The position numbers and the translations under genes were made by a program. A DNA stretch of 64,000 nt from Acanthaster planci (lineage: Eukaryota > Echinodermata > Asteroidea > Valvatida > Acanthasteridae): NCBI RefSeq assembly GCF_001949145.1, contig NW_019091387.1:1225329-1289328 (forward strand). Direction: 5' to 3'. Under the pieces are notes generated by a model, which saw only the letters and a list, made by a program, of their open reading frames with translations, ran no database searches and had not been told where the DNA came from. Below, piece after piece: positions 28,801 to 40,754 of this stretch; positions within the stretch are counted from its first letter, which is position 1; every line of letters begins with the position of its first letter.

Positions 28801-31584
28801 GCCCAACGTCAATTTCAATGGGTTTTATGACATTAAACACAACTTCATTGAGCATTAAAGTGAAGAATGAAGTTCAGGTAAATCAGGAATCTATATGTAC
28901 GATTTGATTCTTGAATATTTGACAACTGTGGAAGAATGTCACTTTTTTTGAAATGGATTTATTGCATTTTGGACATAAGCACTTCACATGCAGCATCATT
29001 TTCATGTATCTCCCACATTTAAAATGTTGGGCCAACGTTGTGATTCTCAACCTTAAGATTTTTAAGTCATGGCAAGTCAAGCTTTAAATTCCAAAATTTC
29101 TCTTTAAATAGTGGCAGGCATGAAATCCATTTCCTATACAAAAGCAAAGCCCACACCAAAAGCTTTCCCCACTCCCTTAGCCTTTCACAACTTTAGACAT
29201 TATTCCTGCTTCAAACTGCCCTTCGTAAATTAAAGAAACAAAAAACCTATATAACCACAGCTGAAGCTGTGACAGAGGATCTTTGTTACATATCTTATCC
29301 CCTTTTCCCATACAAACAATTAGGGCCCCCTTTACCTCATCAAAACCCTTTATTTGGAAATAAAAGTAAAATAAAGAAGTAAAATAGAGTGGCCACAGAG
29401 TGCATGTACTTGCCATTTGTTTCCAGGAAAACAACCATCTGTATATTTGTACCAGAGTTGTGAGACTTTTCACCCATTAAAACGATGGATAAATACGTTG
29501 CCTACAAGCAGGAAACTTCAAAGCACCAGTGGTATCCATCAGTGAGTTTTTGTTCACTTTTTGTTTTTATGTTTTTACCTTTCTGAGCAGTGACACATTT
29601 CAAGAACAATACAGTTCTCTTTATTTTGATCAACACCCATGTACATGTAAGCTTGAACAAAGAAACTGATTGCAGGTCGCCTTCCAGTCAGTGTCTGTGT
29701 TCCACCTTATGGCCTCTGTCAACTGTGGATCTAGAACCCAATAGGACGGAGACAAATGGTTCTTTCAGGCCATGATCAACCCAAAGTGGTTGGTAGGTGA
29801 CACAGCATGGTCCAACTGTTTTGCGCACTTGTATCTGCAATGTCATTTTCCTTGTGCCCCAGATGCACAAGAAGTAGCTTTGTTGACTCTTAACTCAAGT
29901 TGGTAGCTGTCTCAACTGAACTGTTTGTCTCACTTGAAGAGTTCTGGTTGTGAAAAAAAAAACTTGGTTCTCTTGTCAATTTGCCCATTTGGCATTTTGT
30001 TTGCCAAAGAGACTGAGTGGTTCTGTTGGCAAGCTGAATTTTCCATATCCCTAACAGAAGTTTGGTNNNNNNNNNNNNNNNNNNNNNNNNNNNNNNNNNN
30101 NNNNNNNNNNNNNNNNNNNNNNNNNNNNNNNNNNNNNNNNNNNNNNNNNNNNNNNNNNNNNNNNNNNNNNNNNNNNNNNNNNNNNNNNNNNNNNNNNNNN
30201 NNNNNNNNNNNNNNNNNNNNNNNNNNNNNNNNNNNNNNNNNNNNNNNNNNNNNNNNNNNNNNNNNNNNNNNNNNNNNNNNNNNNNNNNNNNNNNNNNNNN
30301 NNNNNNNNNNNNNNNNNNNNNNNNNNNNNNNNNNNNNNNNNNNNNNNNNNNNNNNNNNNNNNNNNNNNNNNNNNNNNNNNNNNNNNNNNNNNNNNNNNNN
30401 NNNNNNNNNNNNNNNNNNNNNNNNNNNNNNNNNNNNNNNNNNNNNNNNNNNNNNNNNNNNNNNNNNNNNNNNNNNNNNNNNNNNNNNNNNNNNNNNNNNN
30501 NNNNNNNNNNNNNNNNNNNNNNNNNNNNNNNNNNNNNNNNNNNNNNNNNNNNNNNNNNNNNNNNNNNNNNNNNNNNNNNNNNNNNNNNNNNNNNNNNNNN
30601 NNNNNNNNNNNNNNNNNNNNNNNNNNNNNNNNNNNNNNNNNNNNNNNNNNNNNNNNNNNNNNNNNNNNNNNNNNNNNNNNNNNNNNNNNNNNNNNNNNNN
30701 NNNNNNNNNNNNNNNNNNNNNNNNNNNNNNNNNNNNNNNNNNNNNNNNNNNNNNNNNNNNNNNNNNNNNNNNNNNNNNNNNNNNNNNNNNNNNNNNNNNN
30801 NNNNNNNTCTTTTCAAAGCGGGGACTATTGTGAAGCTGGTGATTATGATGCAAATTCGCTCTTTTCATTTCTGGGCTAAGCAAAAAGACCAATTACCATA
30901 TATACAAGAGCCAGGGTCTGCCTTCTTTCACCGTGTTCGCTCGAGTGTGGGTCAAGAATTATAGCTGACAAGTGGGCTAAGGATCTCAATTTTTGCGGCT
31001 GCTATAGCCGCCTCCCGGTGCGAAGGGGTTAAGGTTGTGCACAAGTGGAGACCAATTTCATACAAGTATTTTTGAAAAATCATTCAAGAAAAGTTGGAGT
31101 TTTCCTGCAACGAGAATCAACTTATATGCATTTACTATTTGCAGACATTGACGGCTGTACCCAAAAATCAACAAAATGTGTTCAGAAACTTTTTGTAAGC
31201 TTCAGACATTTTCTGAACCTCCTGTTTTGGTCACGTCTGTGGTGACTAATAAAACCCTCGGATCTTTCAAAATAGAATATTCAGGGTTTTTCCAACTTTT
31301 TTTCCCTGCCGAAGTCATAACATCTGGATGTGGCATTAAAGAGTCTCACATTGGATGTACATTGTACCTTCATAGTCCCAGAGGCCATCATAGGGCTGGC
31401 CAGCCTCCCCCTTTGGCCTGCCTGGGTCATTGAAGAATGGCCCATCGGTCTCCAGTATGAAACAGGATGTGTCACTGGGATCTTGTGCTATTGTCACTGT
31501 GATTGGTGCATGGTCAATGGCCGAGCCATCCCATTGGTGGGTTATGGAAAAGCTTTTGGAGGGACTTGCTATACTGGACTCCAT
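25788..31584 (-). CDS. UPF0462 / C4orf33 family protein, complete, 203 codons in five exons
   Basis: Coding exons on the minus strand: 31584-31368, 28574-28517, 28329-28278, 27562-27366, 25875-25788. They total 612 nt with matching phases, giving 203 residues; the human homologue has about 199. Family blocks in order are SITHQWDGS (N-terminus), FILETDGPFFNDP, EAGQPYDGLWDYE, VVEAFFLGDDEKYLEVELCP, HGQHLVLLLSG, TWRGRAKIPLEYLPPGVKRF, NAYAIHGSDEQRMYEALYHA, HRLEYF. The LWDYEVVEAF and ELCPHGQHLVL stretches are nearly invariant in the family. The function is unknown; the fold is related to carbohydrate-binding family 9 or DOMON-like modules. There is no signal peptide, so a cytosolic protein is likely. 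The large first intron contains the 741-base assembly gap. Confidence 0.92.
25876..27365 (-). other. Intron 4 of the C4orf33-like gene
   Basis: No repeat family recognised. A decoy acceptor near 26720 (TTTTCAG) opens a short frame (NAVHWHWYWDSG) unlike the family; the exon at 25875 fits far better. Confidence 0.6.
27366..27562 (-). CDS. C4orf33-like exon 4
   Basis: Acceptor TTTTCATGCAG, phase 0, encodes TKLSLVFQSAINSDEGTWRG, RAKIPLEYLPPGVKRFNAYA and IHGSDEQRMYEALYHAPKGK. Ends GACTT/GTAAGT in phase 2. This is the best-conserved exon of the gene. Confidence 0.92.
27849..28041 (+). mobile_element. Palindromic element with a tRNA-like core
   Basis: The left arm 27849-27888 (CTCTGTGCTTTTCCTGAGAG...) pairs with the right arm 28001-28041 (...CTCTCAGGGAAAAGCACCAAG) over about 40 bp with few mismatches. 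Between them is a 112-bp core related to the SINE at 16881, with CAGCCGACA, TGGTCGAGTGGTTAAG, TCTGCATTAGTAAGCAG and a box B-like GGTTTGAGTCC (27980-27990). It lies in intron 3 of the C4orf33-like gene. Confidence 0.75.
28278..28329 (-). CDS. C4orf33-like exon 3
   Basis: A 52-nt exon that no simple ORF search reports. Acceptor TTTAACCTAG; CC plus G gives Pro, then HGQHLVLLLSGIRKFYK, and donor GTATTT in phase 0. The HGQHLVLLLSG string is essentially identical to the human family member. Confidence 0.92.
28517..28574 (-). CDS. C4orf33-like exon 2
   Basis: A 58-nt exon with acceptor CCTTTCCAG and donor GTGAGT. Encodes VVEAFFLGDDEKYLEVELC plus two bases of a proline codon, matching the central VVEAFFL...YLEVELCP block of the family. 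Confidence 0.92.
29776..29886 (-). pseudogene. RNase H domain relic of a retroelement
   Basis: The minus strand reads LLLVHLGHKENDIADTSAQN. This resembles the closing RNase H motif WVPGH.G..GNE.AD.LA of LINEs. An in-frame stop lies on each side. The parent element probably continued toward the assembly gap. Confidence 0.4.
30067..30807. other. Assembly gap (741 N)
   Basis: Unknown sequence. Open frames running through the N run are artefacts. Confidence 1.
31368..31584 (-). CDS. C4orf33-like exon 1 (coding part)
   Basis: The ATG at 31584 follows an acceptor (CATATGCAG at 31593-31595), so the exon starts at 31592 and an upstream non-coding exon is expected. Encodes MESSIASPSKSFSITHQWDG, FILETDGPFFNDPG and GLWDYE. 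Donor GAAG/GTACAA, phase 1. A further in-frame ATG lies upstream of the acceptor but would be intronic. Confidence 0.87.
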
Positions 31585-34500
31585 TATTACGTCTGCATAT
31601 GTAGAGAAATTGAGAGGACATTGCTTCAATGTGAATAAACAAATGGTGGTATCTAGATCTATGCATATTCAAATGATCTCTTTTAATAGTTGAGTCCACT
31701 TTTGACCTTTCTCTCAACTTTTCTCATGCAGTGCTGGCAAACCTCTATGTTGAAAAACTTGGAATTCATTTAGTCCTTGGTAGTAGTACCTTCATAATAC
31801 GTGCTGTTGGACATTTGTGGGCAATTTTAGTGTCATGAAATTTACTCTGAAGTTCAAAATCGGTGGTATGTGGAAATCAGGCAGAAATTTTGTTGAGTAT
31901 TTCCTGACGTGGCACACTTGACTAATTCTCCGAAAATCCAACATTAACATTTAAGAATTCCTTTAAAGCAGAGAAGTTCTGACAAATTATTACATCCACT
32001 CACATACCCAACTACAAGTTTGTAAGAAAATAATTTTCTTTTTGGTGCACATTTCAAAGGAACTTCATTGTACACTTCGAAAAAATCGGAAAAGCAGGCC
32101 AAAATAGAATTTCAAGTTCACAGAAACATTGAAACAACTCAAAATTTAAGAATAGTAACGTTAAGAGAGCTTTGATAAAATTTCACTTACTGAGAAATTT
32201 GAGGTACATGTAAATCTATTGCTCTAGTATCACACTAGAAGTGAAATATCAAAGTGGCTATATGAAAGACTACAACACATTAGCTGTACTACATTAGAGT
32301 ACGTAAACAATCATGGCCCAGATTCCATCCAAAACTCAGCAACTACTTTCAAGAGATTCAAATGCCATCAATCCAATATAATACAAGTGAATGGTTCAGG
32401 TAATATGCCATATTTACCCTCCAAGGTTCAAACAACTGTGACCCTTTACACAGCACCTTCATCAGTTTCCACCTGAATGTGCACAAATAGGTGCATTACT
32501 TCCAGTGAAAAATGAAGTTGCTCAAGCGTAACGTCCATGACCATATAGTAGCCAGGTCCCTATACACCACCTATTGTCAAGTCTGATTGGTTTTTCACTC
32601 TAAGAGGCAAACTAAGAAGGAACCTGCAATACGAATGTTGGAGATGATGATACTCACTGTGATCCAACCTCTGGGATTGTACACTAGTTGAATGGGCAAA
32701 AGAGTTTAAACCATGATGGAAATTAATTAAGTTCCATCAAGTACCTCTAACCATTGGGCAAGGTCCCACCAATACTTTGCTGCATTACAATTTTTAATCA
32801 ACATGAGGTGTTACAAGAAGTGTCAATAAGTTTAGCTCGAGCCCAAAAAGCTTTGACTCAAAATTCTTGAAGTTGAACAAGTTATTTTTATATTTGATTT
32901 GTACATGTATTTATAACGGTACACTTCCCAAACATGCCAAAATCCCAGCCATGAAATCACCCAACAACCCCAGCATGCCCAGCCCAACCTGTAACCGTTA
33001 AGTCCGCAAGAACATGAGAGTCTGCAATTAAAACAGACACATTATGCAAATTTCAGACATGCTAATTGTGTAAATTTTTACGTATCCTAAACTCTATTAT
33101 TGGAGGAACCCTCTACCCACCTGACACCCGTGCGTCGTGTGTGCGGTGCTGATACATTCCAGGCATAAAAGAATAAACCATTATCGAAAGGTACTCTGAA
33201 TCAAGTTGCGAACACTACTGTCAAGTGTTTTTCCACCCATTTTGAAATCTGACACCAAAATATCACTTTTCTTGATCTAAACAATTGTTGCTTAGATGTG
33301 TTATCCAAATTTTACACTTTATAATTTCTCCTTAGAACGCTTGTATTACCAAAATTTTAAGTTGCAACCCAAACACCCCTATACTATAATGGCCATGATG
33401 GTAGAGTCACATTGAACAATAACAGGTGGATCTTCGATCAAAGATGGCAGCTCGCTGGTGAACCGTACTGTGTGGTATGTGAAAAAGGCGGAACCGATTT
33501 GGAGTACATGGGCTGCAGTGATATCTAGCGTGGGGTGTCTCAAAGCTACGGTTGGGGAGGGCATCTCGGTAGGGGCTACATTTTGCCCGTAAAATTCTGC
33601 TGGGCGTTTATTAAAGGTGAGTAGATTTAATGTTGAGAATCGAGAGGTCCTGATCCTGTGCTACTGCATATAAGCAAGGCTGGCATCATATTAAATCCAA
33701 ATAGTGATAGCGCATTCTGCATCCTGAAATGCATGACATGCCTGACAGGTAAGGCCTCTTGATGCCATTGTGTATATCGTGTATACATGGTTTGTGTCCT
33801 TCCTCCATGAATTAGTTGTCCGTTTTCCAAACAGCTACAGCTCTGGCTTGTCTGGACAGGGTGCTGTTGGACAATGCAGTACACTCTATTTCTTTTAAAC
33901 CTCATAATGCAAGGGCATGGGATACTTTTGTGGGAAAATACATTCAAAATTGTGCTGAATTGTTGGAATTGATTAGCACAGTTGCCTGATTGCATTGTCA
34001 TGATTGTTAAGCTACCAATTAATCTACTATGAAATCTCTGACTACTACCTCTTTTTAAGCAATCGTCCTCATTGGTGAATTAGAAAGAAATTGCAATCAT
34101 CTGACAAGTCTAAAGGTGATGTCGTTGATAAATCACACGACACAGATTCACCCAGTGCAACATTGACGTGATGCAGAATATCTGGGACATGTCATGGTCA
34201 GTGATTTGTGATAGTTTTGCACTGAGAAGGACAAACATGTCATGCTTAGGCCATGAGAATGAACACCATCCCGGATTTCCGTCTACCACCCGCAATCCTG
34301 CATACCACTGAAACAGCCATCAAAAATTTTCATTATTTGAAAAATTTCATTTAACTAAAAAAAAAAGAAAACTCATTATTTTTCCTGTCAGAATTGGCAA
34401 AACAAATGACCACAAAGCAATCAGGAGTTCATAAAGCGGACAAAAAACATTGCATGCGTAAAACTTAATCACAGCATGATGCAAGACAAACTTAGAGCTA

Positions 34501-35127
34501 GTCTACCATGCATCTCAAGGTTGGTTCCCTTTGCTTGATCAGTGTACGGTACACTGACTACATGTATGATCAGGCCATGGGTGTGCTGCTCTGAGGGTAC
34601 GAATGGTTTAAATGCAATCAATCATTTAAACTAGTGTGCCTATCTTCATTGCAGTCGTGTGTGAGAAGATAACTAATAGAATAGCATAACAAGTGTCATA
34701 TTATGGAAAAATTGGTATATATTGCTTTCTTGTCCATATTATTATAATGAATATTGAAACGGTCTCATAGGTTTTCAAAATTTTCCGGACGGAATTCCTG
34801 GATGTTCATTCTCATGGCCTTAAGATTGTCTGGGCGGATTAATTGATACCACCCATGTTGCAGATACAAGTCTACATGATTGCTCAGCTAGTGTAAGAAA
34901 TCTCTGACTGTACTGTCCCTTTTCAAAACTGTCTTCCAGACACATCAAATAGAAAACATAATTGGCTGACCATGCTGATGGATCAATGATCATCAGATCC
35001 CATCATGATTAGCCAATAGTGTACTGTGTCCAGTTGCAGCCAACATATAGCTTTGTAATATATCCTTTGATTGTTGTAATTTTTTCTAGTAACTAGTGCT
35101 TTTTAATGTTTTACATGTATATGGTAC

Positions 35128-35605
35128 TTTTAAATTAGGGCTGAGTCAATTCAAATAATTCACTATTCTAATATTCGACTTTCAATTTGTTTGAATATCC
35201 GAATAATTGATCGTACCAACTGGCAGTTTGTTGATGAACAAACAATACACAAAATCAGTTGCAATAACACACACAATTGTACATTATAATCAATACAATA
35301 GCATAAAAGCTTCTCACATCTAGGAGTATTTCCAGCCACGATTTAGCAAGATTACAGAGATGATCAAGACTTCTTGCCCTGTTGAAAAATTTTATTCCTT
35401 TTAAATTGTTTAATGAATAATTTATTCTTTAAATTTTTTTTTAATCGGCTCGAAACAAGCTTCCATAGTGCAATTTTCTCATTTGAAACAAAAGAAGTTT
35501 TTTTCCCTTCTTTTTCATGAATTTGCATTCGAATATTCAAATTTGAAAAATGTTATTTGAATATTCAAAAATCAATCGGATATTTGGCACAGCCCTATTT
35601 TAAAT
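35128..35605 (+). mobile_element. hAT-type MITE, copy 3 of 3, with perfect 8-bp target duplication
   Basis: The element spans 35136-35597 (462 bp) with termini TAGGGCTG and CAGCCCTA. It is flanked by identical TTTTAAAT at 35128-35135 and 35598-35605. Eight-base duplications identify the hAT superfamily. The interior aligns with copies at 14072 and 22422. Confidence 0.92.
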
Positions 35606-36091
35606 AAATACATGTGTAATCCAGTCACTCTAAATTTTCAAAAAATTTTGTATTGGAGATTTTTAAACCGAAATAAATAACGAAATAAATGCAAACAAGA
35701 GGGGCTCTGGGGGAAGGGGGACATTCGGTTTTTCATTATGGACAAGGGGAACGTTGTAAGATTCTGCTTCAATGTAATGTGGTTTGTGAATTCGCAAAAG
35801 CTAAAATTCTACTTGCAACTAAAAATCCATGGAACTTAGGAGCTTATGAAACATAATCACAGATAGTGAAACAACAAAAGCACATCCTCCACCCATTAAC
35901 CTTTACTGTCTCAACAAAAGTTAATGTGCTGAACTGGTGACCTTGTGCCAATATCATATGAATTTGAAGTCTGGAATCTTACCTGCTGTAGTCTGATTTC
36001 CTAATTATAGTACATGTACTTATTAAGTATTGTGTGATATAGTTACAACTCTAGCATTCATCCAGTTGAAGTTGAGATTGTCCTTATTTTA

Positions 36092-36412
36092 TTATCCCTA
36101 ACCCTACATAATACTACAAATTACTACTTGTAGTAAAATGTAGTAGTGAGTGCTGTCGCTTGTAAGAGGACATGACCGCATTGTTCTCTGAAGCCATAAG
36201 ATACAATAGATAAGACAATGTACCATACAGTGCTGTGGCACTATGAATGCATGGCTTTATTGTTCTCTGTACAAGTAACAATGGAAGTAACCTAGCCAGA
36301 AGTTGTAATTTGTAGCGCTAGGTCCTTCAGGCTTAGACTATTACTTAGTATTTTGTAGTACTGTGTACAGGTGTAGTGTAAGTCAAACAATATGCTTGGC
36401 GGTAAGGGTTAT
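36092..36412 (-). mobile_element. TTAA-type MITE, family A copy 2 (flanked by TTAT)
   Basis: Inverse copy of 19595-19887, here 36096-36408. Ends read CCCTAACCCTACATAATACT and GCTTGGCGGTAAGGG. Both flanks read TTAT in place of TTAA. Confidence 0.78.
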
Positions 36413-36509
36413 GGAAGTTGAAAGATCTGTATGCATACGTGCAACAAGGCTCACTGTAGGCTTCATCCAAAGCTGCTGTACTATAGGTCTATATGTACAT
36501 GTATGTGTG

Positions 36510-36760
36510 TGGGTAATTCCAGAAATTAGGGATCCATTTTTTGTCGTGTCCCTGTCGCATCGGACGTATGATTTAGTAAGTTCATAACACATTTTCTAAT
36601 TTCCATGAGTGATGACTTAATGCAACTAACCTGCCAAATAAAAAGTATTAGTTTGAAATCTATTCCGATGATATTTCCGTGTCAAGTAATAAAGGTCAGA
36701 TGTAACAGGGACACAAAATGTCACATTTTTGGACCCCTTATTTCTGGAATTACCCATTAT
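36510..36760. mobile_element. GGGTAATTCC-type MITE, copy 1
   Basis: Ends GGGTAATTCCAGAAATTAGG and CCTTATTTCTGGAATTACCC form inverted repeats of over 20 bp. A second inner pair is GTGTCCCTGTCGCATC with GATGTAACAGGGACAC. A diverged copy lies at 59029-59276. No coding capacity. Confidence 0.8.
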
Positions 36761-37135
36761 ACAGACACTGACTGTAGACATAGGGGTAGGTTTAGAAGCC
36801 CGTTTTGGACAGGGCAAGAATGTCTAATTCCCAGGAATCCGGAACCTGACTGTTATAGTTGACATTTCAAAATTTCATGTGGCTTATGTAATGTGGACAT
36901 TATAGTACGTACATACAATGGACATGTACATGTAGTGCATGTACCGTATACCTTACTTCAGACGAATATCCTGATTGACAGTACTTTTTACCCAAAATTG
37001 CTTGATTTTTACTAGATTTCTTATGGTAAGCATTTAAATTCATGACCAAACAATTGTTCCTGTCGATCATGTTTTTGATAAGAAGTTTATTCCACTTCCT
37101 ATGGGTTTTTCACTGCAAGGCTGGCATTTGTCAAC

Positions 37136-37150
37136 AGCGCCCTCTTGTGG
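37136..37150 (-). promoter_or_regulatory. CTCF-like motif
   Basis: AGCGCCCTCTTGTGG is the complement of CCACAAGAGGGCGCT, one base away from the CTCF core CCASYAGRKGGCRSY. Sequence match only. Confidence 0.35.
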
Positions 37151-38074
37151 CAAATAGGGAATATGTATTGATTGCCAGCTCTTGTTTGCAATTTATACAT
37201 GTACCAGTGCCATACTAGCACAGTGGATATCCATAGCACATTTTAGTGCTTCCAAAAACAAACTATGCTGGTATTAAATTATTGTCTAACATTTGGACTT
37301 CGGACACTGTTGAAATGGTGTTCATGCACAGGACAGGTATTTAATGCTGGCACAGTTGTTGAAGCCTTTCGTTGTACATTTGTGCGGGGTTCATTACCAT
37401 TAGAACCCAGTTCCTATAATAAGGAAACTAAGTCCACTTTCTCAAACTAACTAACATTTTTACCTTAAGGAACCATTAGTAAATCCTGATTGGCCTAGTT
37501 TAGGTAAATTTTGACAATATTTAATCAAGAAAACTTCAAATTTCTAACCCGAGTTTGGCAAAGACAACCACTCAGTCGAATGACGCCATTTTGTTTTTCG
37601 TCGGGTTACTCGACTCAGGCTTCTTGGTTTCATTAAAACAAATCTACATCCAGGTCAAGGAACCAGACTATATTCGTATATTTGACATTCTATACCCAGC
37701 AAGAAATGAGACCGAGGGGTACCCCCCAATATGTCCAATCCCTATACACATTCCAGACTATTGTTACTTAACACATCCCCCCAAGATGTCTGAAAGGAAT
37801 TCCCCAGATTCCTGCGAGACAATGACCAACACAAAGCAGGGGGGTTCTCTCTGTCTCATACCTTGCTGCATATGTGACATTCACAGCTCCCTTTGGGGCA
37901 GTTATGTTTTACCCATAAATTTCCCTTAAAAACCAAAAGCCCTCTTCTTTTTCTTTCTGATACGAAAGAGGACATCACCAACAACTTATTTAGATAAGTT
38001 ATTTCGAAAAATTAGAATTTGTTCCCTTATAATAGGAACAGGGTGCTAAAGGTAATGAACCCCATTTGTGTTAC

Positions 38075-38213
38075 CATTTTGTGGTTCTGAAATTAAAAAA
38101 ACTTTATCTGCCAAGTAAAATCTTTGAACATTTTTGTGGCCATCATTTTGTGGTTCTGAAATTAAAAAACTTTCTCTGCCAAGTAAAATCTTTGAACATT
38201 TTTGTGGCCATCA
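38075..38213. repeat. Tandem duplication, two copies of about 69 bp
   Basis: CATTTTGTGGTTCTGAAATT through GAACATTTTTGTGGCCATC occurs twice head to tail with only a few differences, indicating a recent local duplication. Confidence 0.9.
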
Positions 38214-39201
38214 TTTGAAAACTGACCGCGAAAAAACCCATGAATACATTTGTACATGTTGTACACGTGTATGGTATGTATATATTCCTTTATATCAAGA
38301 TGTGAAACAACCAGATGATTATCATTTTTTGTCATCCCTCTGTCTTGGATACTGTCTGTTCATTCGCCCAGAATGATCACATGACAGGGCGATACATCAG
38401 TATATCACACCGGGAGACATCTCATTCTGCTTATAGCACATGCACGCACATGTGCACAAGACAGAAGGGCTTCGGGAAATGTGGGAGCAATCGTTGTCGC
38501 AATATAGTCAGTTTGGCATGGTACTCATGATACATTTTTTGCATCTATAGGTTACCAGGGAATTCAATCAATGGTCGCCCTCATATTTCAGACTCCTCCC
38601 CGCAACGTATGAGGTAATGTAGGGGACCGGTATCCAGACTACATGAAATATGTAAACTTGTACTCACTGGTACCTGTACCTGCACTACTTTCACATTAAA
38701 GTTTACGCAGTTAAAGAAAGTGAGAGAACAGTGCATTCACAGAAGATACTGTTTACGTCTGTTATGTTAATTATACAGTTTGACAATAGGCTTATCTTCT
38801 TCTGAACTTGAAATTCAGAGCTGCCTTCTTTGGATAAATTCCTTAGCCTTACATAATTAAGAAAGAGATATTATGCCAAAACAATTGTTGACTGCTGTGA
38901 TGTGAGATAAGATGTTTTGAACACCCAAGGGACAGATAGTGCCCCGAGGGACAAAAAATATCATGCATGTAACAGCACGATCAAGCTTGCATTACAGTAT
39001 TTTATCATTTAATATTTATTAATAATAATAATAATAAGAGTAATGAAGCATTTATAAGGCGCACTATATCTGCAAAGCATTCAGAGGTGCCGGTCTAGGT
39101 GGAAAAATGAAAAACTCAATTGTGCATTCATTGTGAAAAAGCTTGTGAGAAGAAAAACTATTAAACTAGTTATCACAGAATATGTTGCATGAAAATGTAA
39201 C

Positions 39202-39260
39202 TTAACCCTAACACTCCTCAGTCCTCCTACAGGTGAAGGATTGAGGAGGGTTAGGATTAA
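39202..39260. mobile_element. Miniature TTAA-flanked hairpin of 59 bp
   Basis: TTAA, then CCCTAACACTCCTCAGTCCT, a short spacer, then AGGATTGAGGAGGGTTAGGA and TTAA. The arms pair at 17 of 20 positions. The terminal CCCTAAC is shared with family A. Confidence 0.7.
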
Positions 39261-40754
39261 TATGTGACCCACCTACATGCAGATGTTGAGGTTGTTTTTG
39301 TAAAAAGCAAACATGGAGATATGTACAAAACGCTGAATCCAAAGTTGCAACTTATTCTTTATGGCTGAAAGTAATAAGAATATTGTTGGCATCAGCAATG
39401 TTTTGATGTGTTCTAAAACAAAACTCTCAAATTCCTTCATCATTCTGCCCAATAATATCATCTTAGAATACGCCATCGCATGATGAAATATTGAAAGATT
39501 ATGTTCTCTTGGTGGAATATGCTTTGGGGTTACCCATCGTTTAGCAGAGTACCATGGATTTACTGATACGCAACTCTACGGTTTTCAGTGCTGTGAAAGT
39601 ATGCCCGGGTGTTGAGCCTCTCCATAAAAAAAATGTCCAGTGTCACTTGAGAGCACAGACATTTTTATGAATTAACTAATAACTTCCTGGCCTCTGTTGG
39701 TTGAGTTAAGCCCAGTGTGTATACCATTACCAGGTGGCACCCATGCAAGGTACCCTGACTTTGATGACAGTACATCTGAAGGCAAACCAGCACCTCAAGC
39801 TGAAGCTCAACTCACTAACAACCATGGAACAAGTGCTTGTGCATGTGTGATGTTGAAAAGCAGGAGTAGCAGGATTTTTTTATTTCTACGTATTAAAGCA
39901 GGAAGCGATTTAAATGTACACATATTGAGAGAATCTTTGAAATAGTACAGGATGTCCATGGGTTAATTGGATCATCAGCCAGTTGCTAAAAATAAGGTCC
40001 TTAGAATGTAATCATTCATATGAAAAAGGTCGTACGTTTTACAAGAGAGATTAACTTTTCTAGTTGCCTTGGCTTTACATGTTTATGTGTACACACCAAA
40101 AGGTTGACCAAATCTTTTTCTTCTAAGCACTGCCCGACCATTGAACTGCTGGTTTGGGTCCACTTTTAGACAAGGTTGTCTTCAGAATTTTCTAATTCTG
40201 CCTGGAAACCCCAAAACAGGGAATTGATGTTTTGCAAAATGTGGATTTGTACTGGTGCTTCCAGATCTATGATTATCAGTTTACATTCTGTGCACAATTC
40301 AACAAAATAAATGCTGTATACACACATTCTGTCAAATGTCAAGCATGCCCTGGCTGTGCCCCCCTCAAAAAATTGACGTCTTAGTCATCAACGGGTTTCC
40401 TGTATTAGGTGCCGGCTGGTATTCCCTTCATCATGGCGGACTTTCAATAAGCCTAGCAGTTGCTCCTAACCCACAAACCTGTACCGGATACAAATAGTGC
40501 AGTTTATTTTGTCTGCGCTCAGCTGTCAGGCTGCAAAATCCCATTAAATCGACACCTGCAAGTGTGCCCTTTGATGTGGTGCAGGGATACAGTACCTTTT
40601 GATCTGCTCAAGTCACGACAGCGGTTTATATGGCAAGAGTCACTCTCAAGTTTGCAGCCAGAGTGTCATTTTTTGGGCAAACCATATTAGCAGCAAGGGA
40701 TTTTTTATTAAGAACATTTAAGCCTGGAAAGTGTGACATTGTGCGGATTTCAAA

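Larger units (their letters stand above)
28575..31367 (-). other. Intron 1 of the C4orf33-like gene, with assembly gap
   Basis: Includes an RNase H relic (29776-29886) and the N run 30067-30807. After the gap, the segment ending GGGGTTAA at about 31032 resembles a family B terminus. Confidence 0.65.
31593..40754. other. Region between divergent C4orf33-like and CRACD-like genes
   Basis: No coding gene recognised in 9 kb. Contains hAT MITE copy 3, family A MITE copy 2, a GGGTAATTCC-type MITE, a 69-bp tandem duplication (38075-38213), a TAA microsatellite (39019-39040), a miniature TTAA hairpin (39202-39260), and a CTCF-like motif (37136-37150). It should include non-coding first exons and promoters of both genes; a G+C-richer stretch at 33400-33600 with an AAGATGGC word is one candidate. 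Confidence 0.55.

Noticed and set aside
29890-30964. Open frames of about 300 codons on both strands
   Set aside because: They exist only because the run of N contains no stop codons; the flanks are not coding.
36096-36110. Telomere-like CCCTAACCCTA
   Set aside because: Only about two units, located exactly at the end of a MITE that has the same terminus elsewhere.
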